DNA of 64,000 nt, from NCBI GenBank assembly GCA_046349395.1, contig JAXMCK010000004.1:248001-312000 (forward strand). The letters are read 5' to 3'. A model generated the notes under the pieces. The model saw only the letters and a program-made list of their open reading frames with translations. It ran no database searches and was not told the DNA's origin. Origin of the DNA: JAXMCK01 sp046349395. GTDB taxonomy: Bacteria > Pseudomonadota > Alphaproteobacteria > Geminicoccales > Geminicoccaceae. A program made the position numbers and the translations under genes. Positions 35,739 through 44,755 of the stretch are shown here, in pieces; positions within the stretch are counted from its first letter, which is position 1; each line of letters opens with the position of its first letter.

Positions 35739-36781
35739 CGGTCACCATGACGGCGCTGGCCGGCTCCACCCGAGGCCCGGCCATGGGCTCCGGACGCCGC
35801 AAGCTGGAACTGGTCTGCCCCGCCGGCACCCCGGCCGCCATGCGCGCCGCGATCGAGGCCGGGGCCGATGCGGTCTATTGCGGCTTCTCGGATGAGACCA
35901 ACGCCCGCAACTTCCCGGGCCTCAACTTCAGCCCCGAGGAGATGGCCGAGGGCATCGCCTACGCCCACAAGCGCGGCGTGAAGGTCCTTGTGGCCATCAA
36001 CACCTTCCCCCGCGCCGGCTCGCCCGGTGCCTGGCACCGGGCCGTCGACAACGTCGCGGCGGCCGGCGGCGATGCCGTGATCCTGGCCGACATCGGCCTG
36101 CTCGACTACGCCGCCCTGAAGCATCCGAAGCTGCGCCTGCACCTCTCGGTCCAGGCGGCCGCCGCCAGTGCCGACTCGATCAACTTCTACGTCGACCGCT
36201 TCGGCGTGAAGCGCGTGGTGCTGCCGCGCGTGTTGACGGTCGCCGAGATCGCAGCACTCAACAAGGAGATCGCCTGCGAGACCGAGGTGTTCGTCTTCGG
36301 CGGTCTCTGCGTCATGGCCGAAGGGCGCTGCTCGCTCTCGTCCTACGCCACCGGCTGCTCGCCCAACATGAACGGCGCCTGCTCGCCGGCGAGCCACGTC
36401 ACCTTCGCCCAGGAAGGCGACCACTACGCCTCGCGCCTCGGCGAGTTCATGATCAACAAGGTGCCGAACGGCGTGCCCGTCCCCTACCCGACCCTGTGCA
36501 AGGGCCGCTTCACCGCCGGCGGCGTCACCGCGCACATCTTCGAGGATCCGGGCAGCCTGGATGCCAGCCAGTTGATCCCGCCGCTCGCCGAAGCCGGCGT
36601 CACCGCCCTCAAGATCGAGGGGCGCCAGCGCAGCCGCAGCTACACCGACGCGGTGGTGCGGGCCCTCCGCGGTGCCGTCGACGCGCACGCGCGCGGCCTG
36701 CCGATCGACAGCCGGGCCCTGATGGCGCTGTCGGAAGGTGCGGCCACCACCAGCGGCGCCTACCAGAAGACGTGGCGGTGA
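35735..36781 (+). CDS. ubiU: Ubiquinone anaerobic biosynthesis hydroxylase subunit UbiU (peptidase U32 family)
   Basis: A 348-residue U32-family protein that with UbiV forms the [4Fe-4S]-containing complex hydroxylating the ubiquinone ring without O2, using prephenate in E. coli. The start of the fold is KLELVCPAGTPAAMRAAIEA with ADAVYCGFSDETNARNF. The Fe-S cysteines are in GLCVMAEGRCSLSSYATGCS, in NGACSP and in PTLCKGRFTAGG. IEGRQRSRSYTDAVVRA closes the barrel. Coupled to ubiT by a 4-bp overlap and to ubiV by a 4-bp gap. Confidence 0.94.
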   Translation: MTVTMTALAGSTRGPAMGSGRRKLELVCPAGTPAAMRAAIEAGADAVYCGFSDETNARNFPGLNFSPEEMAEGIAYAHKRGVKVLVAINTFPRAGSPGAWHRAVDNVAAAGGDAVILADIGLLDYAALKHPKLRLHLSVQAAAASADSINFYVDRFGVKRVVLPRVLTVAEIAALNKEIACETEVFVFGGLCVMAEGRCSLSSYATGCSPNMNGACSPASHVTFAQEGDHYASRLGEFMINKVPNGVPVPYPTLCKGRFTAGGVTAHIFEDPGSLDASQLIPPLAEAGVTALKIEGRQRSRSYTDAVVRALRGAVDAHARGLPIDSRALMALSEGAATTSGAYQKTWR

Positions 36782-36785
36782 CGAC

Positions 36786-37727
36786 ATGAGCGTGAAGAAG
36801 AAGCGCGGGAGCACGAGCCCCGCCGACACGAACAGGCCGATGCTCACGCTGGGTGCGGTCCTCTTCAACTGGCCGGTCGAGCAACTGCACGACTTCTACG
36901 CCCGGATCGCCGACGAGGCGCCGGTCGAGCGCGTGTGCATCGGCGAGGTGGTCTGCTCGAAGCGCCTGCCGTTCTACGCCGAAGACCTGCCCGTGATGAT
37001 CGAGCGGCTGCAGAAGGGCGGCAAGACGGTCATCCTGTCCTCGCTGGCCCTGCCGACGCTCACGCGTGAGCGGGCGATGATCCGCGACCTCGTCGCCATC
37101 CCGGGCGTGCTGGTCGAGGCGAACGACGTCTCGACCTTCCCGAATCTCGCCGGCCGTCCGCACACGATCGGCCCGTTCATCAACACCTACAACGAGGGCA
37201 CCGTCCGCTTCGTCGAGAAGCAGGGTGCGGTACTGGTCGCTCTACCGCCGGAATTGCCGATTACCTCGATGGCGGCCCTCGCCGCCAACGCCTCGGTGCC
37301 CCTGGAGGCCTGGGCATTTGGTCGTGCCCCGCTCGCCATCTCGGCCCGCTGCTACCACGCCCGCCTTAATGGCCTCGCCAAGGATTCCTGCCAGTTCGTC
37401 TGCGGCGAGGACCTGGACGGGCTGCCGGTCGACACGCTCGAAGGCCGCCCGTTCCTCGCCGTCAACGGCGTGCAGACGCTGTCCGACGCCTATGTGAGCC
37501 TGCTCGGCGACCTGCCCCGCCTGCTGGCCGCCGGCATCCGCTCGTTCCGCCTCTCGCCGCACACCTGCGACATGGTCGCGGTGGCCAAGCTGTTCCGCGC
37601 CGTCCTCGACGGGACCTGCGATACAGCGGAGGGCGAGCGGCGCCTGGCCGACCTCGTCCCCGGCGCCCGCTTCGCCAACGGCTTCGCCCACGGCAAGCCC
37701 GGCCACCAGTTCGTCGAAGCGGCGTAG
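36786..37727 (+). CDS. ubiV: Ubiquinone anaerobic biosynthesis hydroxylase subunit UbiV (peptidase U32 family)
   Basis: A 313-residue partner of UbiU. The four [4Fe-4S] cysteine positions known from E. coli UbiV can be matched: one in VERVCIGEVVCSKRLPFY, and three in ARCYHARLNGLAKDSCQFVC with the expected 13- and 4-residue spacings. LPTLTRERAMIRDL and EANDVSTFPNL are U32-like. Last gene of the ubiTUV operon. It is convergent with, and 7 bp from, the small oxidase-like membrane-protein gene. Confidence 0.94.
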   Translation: MSVKKKRGSTSPADTNRPMLTLGAVLFNWPVEQLHDFYARIADEAPVERVCIGEVVCSKRLPFYAEDLPVMIERLQKGGKTVILSSLALPTLTRERAMIRDLVAIPGVLVEANDVSTFPNLAGRPHTIGPFINTYNEGTVRFVEKQGAVLVALPPELPITSMAALAANASVPLEAWAFGRAPLAISARCYHARLNGLAKDSCQFVCGEDLDGLPVDTLEGRPFLAVNGVQTLSDAYVSLLGDLPRLLAAGIRSFRLSPHTCDMVAVAKLFRAVLDGTCDTAEGERRLADLVPGARFANGFAHGKPGHQFVEAA

Positions 37728-37734
37728 CTGCGGA

Positions 37735-38151
37735 TCAGGCCGGCGCCTCGGCGAGGCTCGCCACGCGCCGACCCTGGGCCGCCGTCGCCCGGTAGAGGAT
37801 GACGGCGAAGAGCAGCATCGAGCCGATGGTCACGAGCGAACCGGCGATGGCGACGGGCTCGCCCTCGTGGTGGCCCATGACCACCATGGCGATCCCCGGC
37901 ACCATGAGCAGCATGCCGACGGTCGCCATGGCGAAGTGGACGCGCGGGAGCCGCCCCCCGGCCATGCCCGGCACCACGTGATAGGCGAGGCCGTAGAGCA
38001 TCATCGACACCCAGCCCAGGAGGTTGAGGTGGGCGTGCGCCGGGGCCAGCGTGAAGTCCTGCGCCATCCCCATGGCGATGCCGATCGACATCCCGACCAG
38101 CGCACTCGCCACACCCAACCTGAGAAACCACCGCGACACGTCGTTCATCAT
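37735..38151 (-). CDS. Small cytochrome oxidase subunit I-like (cbb3/NorB-type) membrane protein
   Basis: A 138-residue protein with four membrane helices (LGVASALVGMSIGIAMG, HLNLLGWVSMMLYGLAYHVV, VHFAMATVGMLLMVPGIAMV, AGSLVTIGSMLLFAVILYR). The motif APAHAHLNLLGWVSMMLYGL plus AYHVVPGMA copies the helix II/III haem-ligand region of haem-copper oxidases and nitric oxide reductases. It lacks the rest of subunit I, so it cannot be a complete oxidase. Free-standing modules of this type occur near denitrification genes. Its position beside ubiTUV fits a low-oxygen role (inference). A haem-binding or sensing function is possible. Confidence 0.75.
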   Translation of the reverse strand: MMNDVSRWFLRLGVASALVGMSIGIAMGMAQDFTLAPAHAHLNLLGWVSMMLYGLAYHVVPGMAGGRLPRVHFAMATVGMLLMVPGIAMVVMGHHEGEPVAIAGSLVTIGSMLLFAVILYRATAAQGRRVASLAEAPA

Positions 38152-38250
38152 CGTCTCCCGCCCGCAAAACCGTCGTTGGCGGGAAGATCGGCCGGCTCTG
38201 TAACAGGTGCGTCGGCTGGTGCTGCCGGAGTGTTTCGATTGTGTCGTCGC

Positions 38251-38583
38251 TCAGCCGGCGAGCACACGACAGGCGCAGCCTCGTGCCTCGGTGACCGACA
38301 GCACCCAGCCGTCGACCAGCACGATTCGACCTGAGGCGAAATCGTCGCGGATTAGGTCGCCAACCATAGCGCGCAGGGCCTGCCGCCCCGCGGCCGCGCC
38401 GACCAGATCGTGGGCCATGGCGGCAGCCTCACGTGCATGGTCCGGATGGGCACTCAAATGCCGTCGGCCGACACTCTCCGGCGTCCCGTCGAACAGGGCG
38501 CCCACGGTCGCCGCCGGATCCGCCGCCGGGAACGGCACGAGAGCGCCGCCGAGCAGCCCGAGCGCGCCGCGGCGCGGGATCAT
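38251..38583 (-). CDS. Small Tat-exported protein, GMC oxidoreductase partner
   Basis: A 110-residue protein with a twin-arginine-like signal (MIPRRGALGLLGGALVPFPA). The remainder is helical (HPDHAREAAAMAHDLVGAAA, MVGDLIRDDFASGRIVLVDG) and ends in WVLSVTEARGCACRVLAG with two cysteines. It overlaps the GMC oxidoreductase stop by 4 bp. Small Tat subunits of this kind can chaperone or piggy-back a flavoprotein lacking its own signal through the Tat system, as in gluconate dehydrogenase subunit 3. That role is inferred here. Confidence 0.75.
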   Translation of the reverse strand: MIPRRGALGLLGGALVPFPAADPAATVGALFDGTPESVGRRHLSAHPDHAREAAAMAHDLVGAAAGRQALRAMVGDLIRDDFASGRIVLVDGWVLSVTEARGCACRVLAG

Positions 38584-40130
38584 GCCGACCTCAGATGGGC
38601 GGCGAGGCGGGCCGACATGGCGCAGATGGTCAAGGTCGGGTTGACCCAGCTCGAGGTCGGGAACACCGAGCTGCCGGCGACATAGAGGTTTTCGACGCCA
38701 TGCACGCGGCAGTCGGCGTCGACCACACCCTTTCTCGGATCCGCCGCCATCCGCGTCGTTCCCATATGGTGGTAGCCGCAGAACACGATGTCGGGCCACT
38801 GCGGCTCGGGCTCGGTCATCCACTCGGCCAGCCGCACGCGGCCGATGTCGAGCCGCCCCAGTTCGCGCCCGAGTCTCAGGGCAAGTTCGCGGCCCGTCTT
38901 CAGCTCCAGGTTGGAGCGCAGGCGCCAGGTGAGGAGCGCCTGGGGCCGGCCGAAGGAATCGGTCGCATCCGTCAGCGTCACCCGGTTGTCGGGATCCGGC
39001 AGCTGCTCGGGAAAGAGCGTCAACGCCATGACCGGCGCCTTCGGCCATGAGCCGTCTCGCAGGCGCCGGTACAAACCCTTGCCCGTGCCACGGAGATCCT
39101 TGGCGACGCGCCAGAAGGCCTCGCCCGTGCCGTGACCTTCTACGATCTGGGCCAGATTGTAGGCGCCGCTCGGCACATGGACGCGCTTGCCGTCCTCGGT
39201 GCGCGGGTAGGTGAAGCGGAGCACGGCATGTACCAGCCCCTGCTTGCGCTGGACCTCGGCCGGCAGCTCGATGTTCGTCCAGTGCTGCATGTGATCGCGG
39301 CCGAAGCGGCCGTAGCGTGCTGCGATCAGCAGCTCGGCGTCGCCTTCGATCCAGCCGATCTCCGGCTCGGGGTGCTCCATGAAGAACCGGCCGACGCAGT
39401 CGTGCTCGTTGCCGAGCCCGGCCAGCAGAAGCTGGCGCGCATTGTCGATGCCGCCGCAGGCGAGGACGTAGGTGCGGGCCGTTGCCGTCGCGGTGCGGCC
39501 CTCGACGTCACCGATCCGCAGGCCCGTCACCGCGCGTCGCTGCGGGTCGCTGTCGATGCCGGTAACCGTCGCATGCAGCACGACCCGCACCCGCTCCGCC
39601 CGCTCCAGGTCCTCTCGATACCGCGTGCCGAACCGGGTCGGCGGGCTGACCCGGAAGTAAGTGAAGCCCAGCATCGCCGGATCGAACGGCAGCGGCGCCC
39701 TGCCCGTCGCGACCTCATGGTCCCCGTCGAAGGGCTGCGGCCCGACCTCGCAGAGTTCCTGCGCCCGCGGATACCACGGCGCCAGTTCCGCCATCGTGAT
39801 CGGCCAGCCGCTGTGCGGAACCGCCGGCCGGGTCTCCAGATCGATCTGCAGCAGCGGGTGGCAGCAACCGCTCCAGTGCCCGGTGGTGCCTCCGAGCCGG
39901 CGCAGGCGCGAGGTGAAGAGGTCGTAGTAGGGATCGCCCTCGGTCTCGCCGATCGCCAGTTCCTGCACCGCCTGCTCGAAACCGAAGCCGCCGCTTTCCA
40001 GCAGCAGCACGCGCAGAGGCGAGGATGCCAGCTCCAGCGCCAGCGTGATCCCGGCCGGCCCGCCGCCGATGATGCAGACGTCGGCCTCGAAGTGCTGCCC
40101 GTCGTCGAGCGCCCGAAGATCGAGCAGCAT
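38580..40130 (-). CDS. GMC family FAD-dependent oxidoreductase
   Basis: A 516-residue GMC-type flavoprotein. The FAD Rossmann motif is DVCIIGGGPAGITLALELAS near residue 20, then LGGTTGHWSGCCHPL and ACGGIDNARQLLLAGLG. The C-terminal catalytic region is FCGYHHMGTTRMAADPRKG (His pair) and SSVFPTSSWVNPTLTICAMS. It oxidises an alcohol or sugar; the substrate is unknown. It has no signal peptide of its own. The small Tat protein encoded directly downstream may carry it to the periplasm. 9 bp separate it from the PYROXD2-like gene upstream on the same strand. Confidence 0.9.
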   Translation of the reverse strand: MLLDLRALDDGQHFEADVCIIGGGPAGITLALELASSPLRVLLLESGGFGFEQAVQELAIGETEGDPYYDLFTSRLRRLGGTTGHWSGCCHPLLQIDLETRPAVPHSGWPITMAELAPWYPRAQELCEVGPQPFDGDHEVATGRAPLPFDPAMLGFTYFRVSPPTRFGTRYREDLERAERVRVVLHATVTGIDSDPQRRAVTGLRIGDVEGRTATATARTYVLACGGIDNARQLLLAGLGNEHDCVGRFFMEHPEPEIGWIEGDAELLIAARYGRFGRDHMQHWTNIELPAEVQRKQGLVHAVLRFTYPRTEDGKRVHVPSGAYNLAQIVEGHGTGEAFWRVAKDLRGTGKGLYRRLRDGSWPKAPVMALTLFPEQLPDPDNRVTLTDATDSFGRPQALLTWRLRSNLELKTGRELALRLGRELGRLDIGRVRLAEWMTEPEPQWPDIVFCGYHHMGTTRMAADPRKGVVDADCRVHGVENLYVAGSSVFPTSSWVNPTLTICAMSARLAAHLRSA

Positions 40131-40139
40131 CGCAACCGT

Positions 40140-41735
40140 TCAGTTCAGGCGCCGGCTCCGGTCCTTCAGCACCTCGCGCGCCGCATTGTGGCCCGGGATG
40201 CCGGACACGCCCCCACCCGGATGCATCGAGCTGCCGCAGACATAGAGGCCGCGGATCGGCGTCCGGTAGTCGGCGTAGTGTGCGGCCGGTCGGGTGAAGA
40301 ACACCTGGTCCGGCGCCAGTTCGCCATGGAAGATATGGCCCTGCGGCAGGCCAACGATCCGTTCCAGGTCCGGAGCCAGCAGCACCTGCATGTCGATGAT
40401 CTCGTTGCGCCAGCCGGGGGCGAAGGTCTCGATGGCGTCCAGCACGTTCGACACGAGCTTGTCCCGCTCCTGGTCCCAGCTGCCGCCCTTCAGTTCGTAG
40501 GGCGCATGGCCGCCGAACAGGTTCACGACATGCTTGCCGGGCGGGGCCAGGCTGTCGTCGCGGATGGTCGGGACGACCGGCGTCACGAAGGGCTTCGAGG
40601 AATACCAGCCGTACTTCGCGTCGTCGTAGGCCCGCTCCAGATAGTCGATGTCCGGGCCGATATGGACGTAGGTCGGATAGTCGAACCCGGCCTTTTCGGG
40701 GTCGAAGGCGCTGTATTGCGGCGGCCGGTGACAGGCGACATTGATCTTGAACGCCGTCGAGAAGGTTCGATAGCCTTCGAGGTCGCGGACATAGTCAGCC
40801 GGCAACTCCTTGCGATCGACCATCTTCAGCATCAGCGTCTTGGCGTTGACGTTCGAAATCACGAGCGGGGCGCGGTAGTCCTCCCCGTCCGCCGTCACCA
40901 CGCCGACCGCCCGCCCCTCCTCGACCAGAACCCGGGCGATCGGGCTGTCCGTCTTCACCTCCAGCCCGAACCGCGCGCCGGAGGCGGCGATCGCCTTCGT
41001 GATCGTCCCCATCCCGCCGCGCACGAAGCCCCAGCCGCCGGCCCCCTCGTGCTCGCCCATCAGATGGTGCAGCAGCACATAGGCCGAGCCCGGCGTCTTC
41101 GGCCCGGCGAAGGTGCCGATCGAGGCGTAGTAGGCGAAGATCGCCCGGATCTCCGAGCGCTCGAACCACTGCGCCAGATAGTCGTCGGCCGACTGCGTCA
41201 GCAGGTCGACGATTCGATAGAACGTGCCGCCGATCTTGCGATACTTCCACGCGAAGGACGCCGTCTCCTTTAGATCCCGCCAGTCGCCGCGGGTCGGGTC
41301 GACCGGCGTGTCGAACAGCATCTTGCGGACGACTTTGAGCGACTCCTGCAGATAGGCGTCGAACTCGGGATAGATCGCGGCGTCCTTCTGCGAGAAGCGG
41401 GCGAAATTCGCCTGCGTCTTCGCCATGTCGTCCGAGAAGATGATCCCGCCATTGTCCGGCAGCGGGCAGAAGAGGTCGTTAGCTGGCAGCACCTCGAGCC
41501 CGAACTTCGCCAGCTCCAGGTCGGCGATGATGCGCGGGTGCAGGATGCTCATGACGTAGGAGAAGATCGAGGCGCGGAAGCCCGGGCTGAACTCCTCCGT
41601 CACCGCCGCCCCGCCGAAGATCGGGCGCCGCTCCAGCACCAGCGTCTTGAGGCCGGCCTTGGCGAGGTAGGAGCCGCAGACGAGGCCGTTGTGCCCGCCG
41701 CCGATGATGATCGCGTCGTACCGACCCGCCGCCAT
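40140..41735 (-). CDS. PYROXD2-like / phytoene desaturase-type FAD oxidoreductase
   Basis: A 531-residue flavoprotein of the NAD(P)/FAD-dependent amine-oxidase/CrtI superfamily. The dinucleotide motif is AIIIGGGHNGLVCGSYLAKA, then LKTLVLERRPIFGGAAVTEE. The C-terminal FAD loop is YVCGSSMHPGGGVSGIPGHN. Related proteins (PYROXD2) are widespread with poorly known substrates. A carotenoid role is not supported because no crt partners are present. ATG 41735 starts directly with the Rossmann strand. It is followed by the GMC gene, so the three genes probably form one transcript. Confidence 0.88.
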   Translation of the reverse strand: MAAGRYDAIIIGGGHNGLVCGSYLAKAGLKTLVLERRPIFGGAAVTEEFSPGFRASIFSYVMSILHPRIIADLELAKFGLEVLPANDLFCPLPDNGGIIFSDDMAKTQANFARFSQKDAAIYPEFDAYLQESLKVVRKMLFDTPVDPTRGDWRDLKETASFAWKYRKIGGTFYRIVDLLTQSADDYLAQWFERSEIRAIFAYYASIGTFAGPKTPGSAYVLLHHLMGEHEGAGGWGFVRGGMGTITKAIAASGARFGLEVKTDSPIARVLVEEGRAVGVVTADGEDYRAPLVISNVNAKTLMLKMVDRKELPADYVRDLEGYRTFSTAFKINVACHRPPQYSAFDPEKAGFDYPTYVHIGPDIDYLERAYDDAKYGWYSSKPFVTPVVPTIRDDSLAPPGKHVVNLFGGHAPYELKGGSWDQERDKLVSNVLDAIETFAPGWRNEIIDMQVLLAPDLERIVGLPQGHIFHGELAPDQVFFTRPAAHYADYRTPIRGLYVCGSSMHPGGGVSGIPGHNAAREVLKDRSRRLN

Positions 41736-41849
41736 GATCCGCTCCTTGGAAAATCCATCGGCTTGGTGGCGCGTTCTCCGCCCACCCGCAAGCCGCCAGC
41801 GTGACCGGAGCCCGCAGGGCTGGTAGTCTGCAACCGACGGAGCCTGAGC

Positions 41850-42407
41850 ATGACCGCCACCGCACCCGCCAAACGCCCGATGACCGCCGACGAGTTCCTC
41901 GCCTGGGCTGAAAGTCAGCCACGCCGCCAGGAGCTTCACGCCGGCGAGGTCTTCGCGATGTCGCCGGAGCGCCTGGAGCACAACGAGGTCAAGACCGCCG
42001 TCTGGGGCGGACTGAACGACGGCATCAGACGTGCCGGCCTACCGTGCAGTGCCCTGGGCGATGGCATGTCCGTGCGTGTCGACGAGACGACGGTGTACGA
42101 GCCGGACGCCCAGCTACGCTGCGGACCCCGCCTGCCCAAGGGCACCATCGAGATCCCCGATCCGCTCGTCGTCGTCGAGGTCGCCTCGCCGTCGAGCAGC
42201 CGCATCGACAAGGCGATCAAGCTCGAAGGCTATTTCCGCATTCCCTCGGTCCGCCACTACCTGATCGTCGCCGTCGAGCACCGGAAGATCATCCACCACC
42301 GCCGCGGTGACGACGGCACCATCACGACGACCGTGCTTGCCGGCGGCACCCTGACGCTCGACCCGCCGGGCCTCTCGCTCGACGTGGCGGCCTGCTTCCC
42401 GGAGTAG
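41850..42407 (+). CDS. Uma2 family (DUF820) putative endonuclease
   Basis: A 185-residue Uma2 protein. MTADEFLAWAESQPRRQELH is the canonical opening, then GEVFAMSPERLEHNEVKTAV, YEPDAQLRC, IPDPLVVVEVASPSSSRIDK and YFRIPSVRHYLIVAVEHRKI, covering the PD-(D/E)xK-like core. It is diverged from the Uma2 copy at 9630-10229. Standalone gene between two minus-strand genes. Function unknown. Confidence 0.87.
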   Translation: MTATAPAKRPMTADEFLAWAESQPRRQELHAGEVFAMSPERLEHNEVKTAVWGGLNDGIRRAGLPCSALGDGMSVRVDETTVYEPDAQLRCGPRLPKGTIEIPDPLVVVEVASPSSSRIDKAIKLEGYFRIPSVRHYLIVAVEHRKIIHHRRGDDGTITTTVLAGGTLTLDPPGLSLDVAACFPE

Positions 42408-42412
42408 CCTCT

Positions 42413-43357
42413 TCAGCCGAGGCAAGCGTCCACGATCGCGGCGACCGTCTCGTGGTCGGTGCCGCAGCAGCCGCCCACGATCGTGAGCTGCGGCAGGTGC
42501 CGACGCAGGTCCGCACAGCGCCGTGCCAGATCCTGCTGATCGCCGCGGTCGAGGCTGGTCGACGCATCGAGCTCCGCATGGCTCCGCGCCGAAGCGTTGG
42601 CGCGATAGCCACGGACTCGCCCGAGCCATGCGCCCCCTTCCGCGAACGCCGGCGCGACATGGCTAGGATGGGCGCAGTTGACCATGAAGTACGCCGGCGC
42701 TCCCTCCGTCGCCGCGTCGACCTGCTCGACCGCCTCGCGGAGGCTCTCGCCGGAAGGCAACCGCCCGTCCGTCTCGACCGTGAAGGAGACGACGGCGGCG
42801 ATCCCCTGCTTCTGTGCGGCCCGGACCGCACCGATCGCCTCCTCGGCATAGGTCAGCGTCATCGCGGCGATGAAATTGGCCCCACCCTCGCGCAGCGCCG
42901 CAATTTGTGGCGCGTGATAGTCCGCTGCCGCCTCGGGCGTCATGCGTTGGCCCACGGCATAGCCGTCACCACGCGGCCCGATGCAGCCCCCGATCACCAG
43001 CCGGACCGAGCCCGCCAACTCGTCGCGCAGGGCCAGCAGAAACCTGCAGGCGTCCCGGTTCGCGGCTGCCAGGGCGTCCGGATCGTACCCGAGGCGCTCA
43101 CCCCAGGCACCGTGCGCCCGCCAGGTCGGCGTGTTCAGCAGCAGCCCCACACCGCGCTCGCGCGCTACGGCGACGTACGGGTCGAGGTAGCGCCGCAGCA
43201 CCGCCCGACCGCTTTCCGTCTGCACCAAAGGAAAGGCGGTGAACTCCGGCAACTCGATGCCCTGCTCGTAGACGAGCGTGGTCTCCAACCCGCCGTCGCA
43301 CATGAACAGCTCCGGACCGAACTGCGGCAGGGCCCACGCCTCACCTACCACCGTCAT
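42413..43357 (-). CDS. Homocysteine S-methyltransferase family protein
   Basis: A 314-residue zinc-dependent TIM-barrel methyltransferase. It starts FMCDGGLETTLVYEQGIELP. Zinc cysteines are in YFMVNCAHPSHV and in the adjacent pair of IVGGCCGTDHETVAAI. Homologues transfer methyl from S-methylmethionine, betaine or SAM to homocysteine. The methyl donor cannot be told from sequence, and the short length rules out cobalamin-dependent MetH. It lies downstream of the class III aminotransferase on the same strand (45-bp gap). Confidence 0.88.
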   Translation of the reverse strand: MTVVGEAWALPQFGPELFMCDGGLETTLVYEQGIELPEFTAFPLVQTESGRAVLRRYLDPYVAVARERGVGLLLNTPTWRAHGAWGERLGYDPDALAAANRDACRFLLALRDELAGSVRLVIGGCIGPRGDGYAVGQRMTPEAAADYHAPQIAALREGGANFIAAMTLTYAEEAIGAVRAAQKQGIAAVVSFTVETDGRLPSGESLREAVEQVDAATEGAPAYFMVNCAHPSHVAPAFAEGGAWLGRVRGYRANASARSHAELDASTSLDRGDQQDLARRCADLRRHLPQLTIVGGCCGTDHETVAAIVDACLG

Positions 43358-43402
43358 CTCGCATCTCGTCGACCCGGAGGTTTGGGTAACATCGCACCCG
43401 CT

Positions 43403-44755
43403 CTACCCGGTTCGTCCGGTGATCTCGGCCAGGAACGCGTCCGCCACCGCCAGATAGGCGTCGATGTCCGCCTCGTCGTGGGCGGAGGCCTGCGGCCCGG
43501 CCGAGGCCACGGCGTCCCAGCAGCCCCGGTTCGCCATGAAGACCCGCCGCGTGTCGATCAGCTCGACATCGAGTGAGGCTGCCGCTTCCGCACCGTTCCT
43601 CGGCAGGTCGGGGGACAGGCAGTAGCCCGAGCGTGGACCCAGCCGGAAGGCACGCCAGGGCAGGCCGTGGCGGGCGAACAGGTCGTCCAGTCCGCCGGCG
43701 AGCCGCCCACCGAGCATGTCAAGGCGAGCATATCCCTCCGGCGTCAGCACGTCCCTTAGTGCCGCGCGTGCCGCAGCAATGGCGACCGCCGAGGCGTAAG
43801 TCGTGCCGCCCGTCGCGATTCCGGCCGGACCGATGTCGACGTCGAGATGCCGGCGGAACAGGCCGGCGATCTCCTCGCTCATGCCGTAGAGGCCGAAGGG
43901 GATGCCACTACCGAGGCCCTTGCCCAGCACGACGAAATCCGCCTCCAGCGACCAAGCGCCGACGAGGCCGCCATAGGCGAACTGGAACGTGTGGGCTTCG
44001 TCGAGGCAGAGCAGGGTCCCGTGCCGCCGCGTGACGTCACGCAAACCCGCCAGAAATCCGGGCTGCGGCAGCACGAGGTTGCAATTGGTCAGCGCCGGCT
44101 CGGTCAGGACGAGGGCGACGTCGCCCCGCGCCAGCCGCGCTTCCACCGCACCGAGATCGTTGAACGGCAGGATCTCGGTGCGCCCGCTGATACCGCTCGG
44201 CAGCCCGAGCAGCGACGGCACGCTTCGCCCGTCCTGCTCGATCACCAGCGTGTCGTCGAGATGCCCGTGATAGTGGCCGCCGAAGAGGATGACGGTCTCG
44301 CGCCCGGTGGCGGTGCGGGCGATGCGGATCACCTCGGTGTTCGCCCCCGACGCCGAGAGCGTGAACTGCCAGAAAGGCATGCCTACGCGCGCGGCCAGCA
44401 TCTCCGCCACCTCGATCGCCCCCTCGACCGGCAGCAGGTAGTGAGCCCCCCGTGCGGCCGCCTCGGCCACAGCACGGGTGATAAGCGGCGCACCGTAGCC
44501 CATCGTCATGCTGAGGTCGCACAGGTTGAAGTCGAGATACGCGTTGCCGTCGACGTCGACGAACCGCGGCCCCTCGCCATGGCTCACATAGAGCGGCGGC
44601 GTGCGGAAGAGGCCGCGCATCCAGCTCATCGGTACGCCGCCCGGCAGATGCCGCTCGGCCCGGTCCGTGAGTCGGGCGGAGGTCGGCGTCCGCTGCCGGA
44701 AACGTTCCTCCTCCGCCAGGCGGAGCTGCCGCAGGCGTCGGCGGTCGATGGTCAT
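43403..44755 (-). CDS. Class III aminotransferase (glutamate-1-semialdehyde aminomutase-like)
   Basis: A 450-residue PLP enzyme. Marks are HLPGGVPMSWMRGLFRTPP (GSAM-like), FVDVDGNAYLDFNLCD, LSASGANTEVIRIAR, LLCLDEAHTFQFAYGGLVG and the PLP lysine in FVVLGKGLGSGIPFGLYG. It resembles HemL in layout, but the active-site neighbourhood and extended N-terminus suggest a different amino-group transfer in a catabolic setting. The ATG at 44755 is preceded by CGAGGAGGGG. Its immediate neighbour is the homocysteine-methyltransferase-family gene. Confidence 0.87.
   Translation of the reverse strand: MTIDRRRLRQLRLAEEERFRQRTPTSARLTDRAERHLPGGVPMSWMRGLFRTPPLYVSHGEGPRFVDVDGNAYLDFNLCDLSMTMGYGAPLITRAVAEAAARGAHYLLPVEGAIEVAEMLAARVGMPFWQFTLSASGANTEVIRIARTATGRETVILFGGHYHGHLDDTLVIEQDGRSVPSLLGLPSGISGRTEILPFNDLGAVEARLARGDVALVLTEPALTNCNLVLPQPGFLAGLRDVTRRHGTLLCLDEAHTFQFAYGGLVGAWSLEADFVVLGKGLGSGIPFGLYGMSEEIAGLFRRHLDVDIGPAGIATGGTTYASAVAIAAARAALRDVLTPEGYARLDMLGGRLAGGLDDLFARHGLPWRAFRLGPRSGYCLSPDLPRNGAEAAASLDVELIDTRRVFMANRGCWDAVASAGPQASAHDEADIDAYLAVADAFLAEITGRTG

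Noticed and set aside
39132..41273. A 713-codon plus-strand frame
   Set aside because: Antisense to the GMC and PYROXD2-like genes, both of which have clear flavin motifs.
40140..41735. Carotenoid phytoene desaturase (CrtI)
   Set aside because: The overall fold matches, but no crtB or other carotenoid genes are present, and the sequence is closer to PYROXD2-like proteins.
43403..44755. HemL (glutamate-1-semialdehyde aminomutase) of haem synthesis
   Set aside because: It is similar in class only. An alphaproteobacterium normally makes ALA by HemA condensation, and the neighbours are not haem genes.
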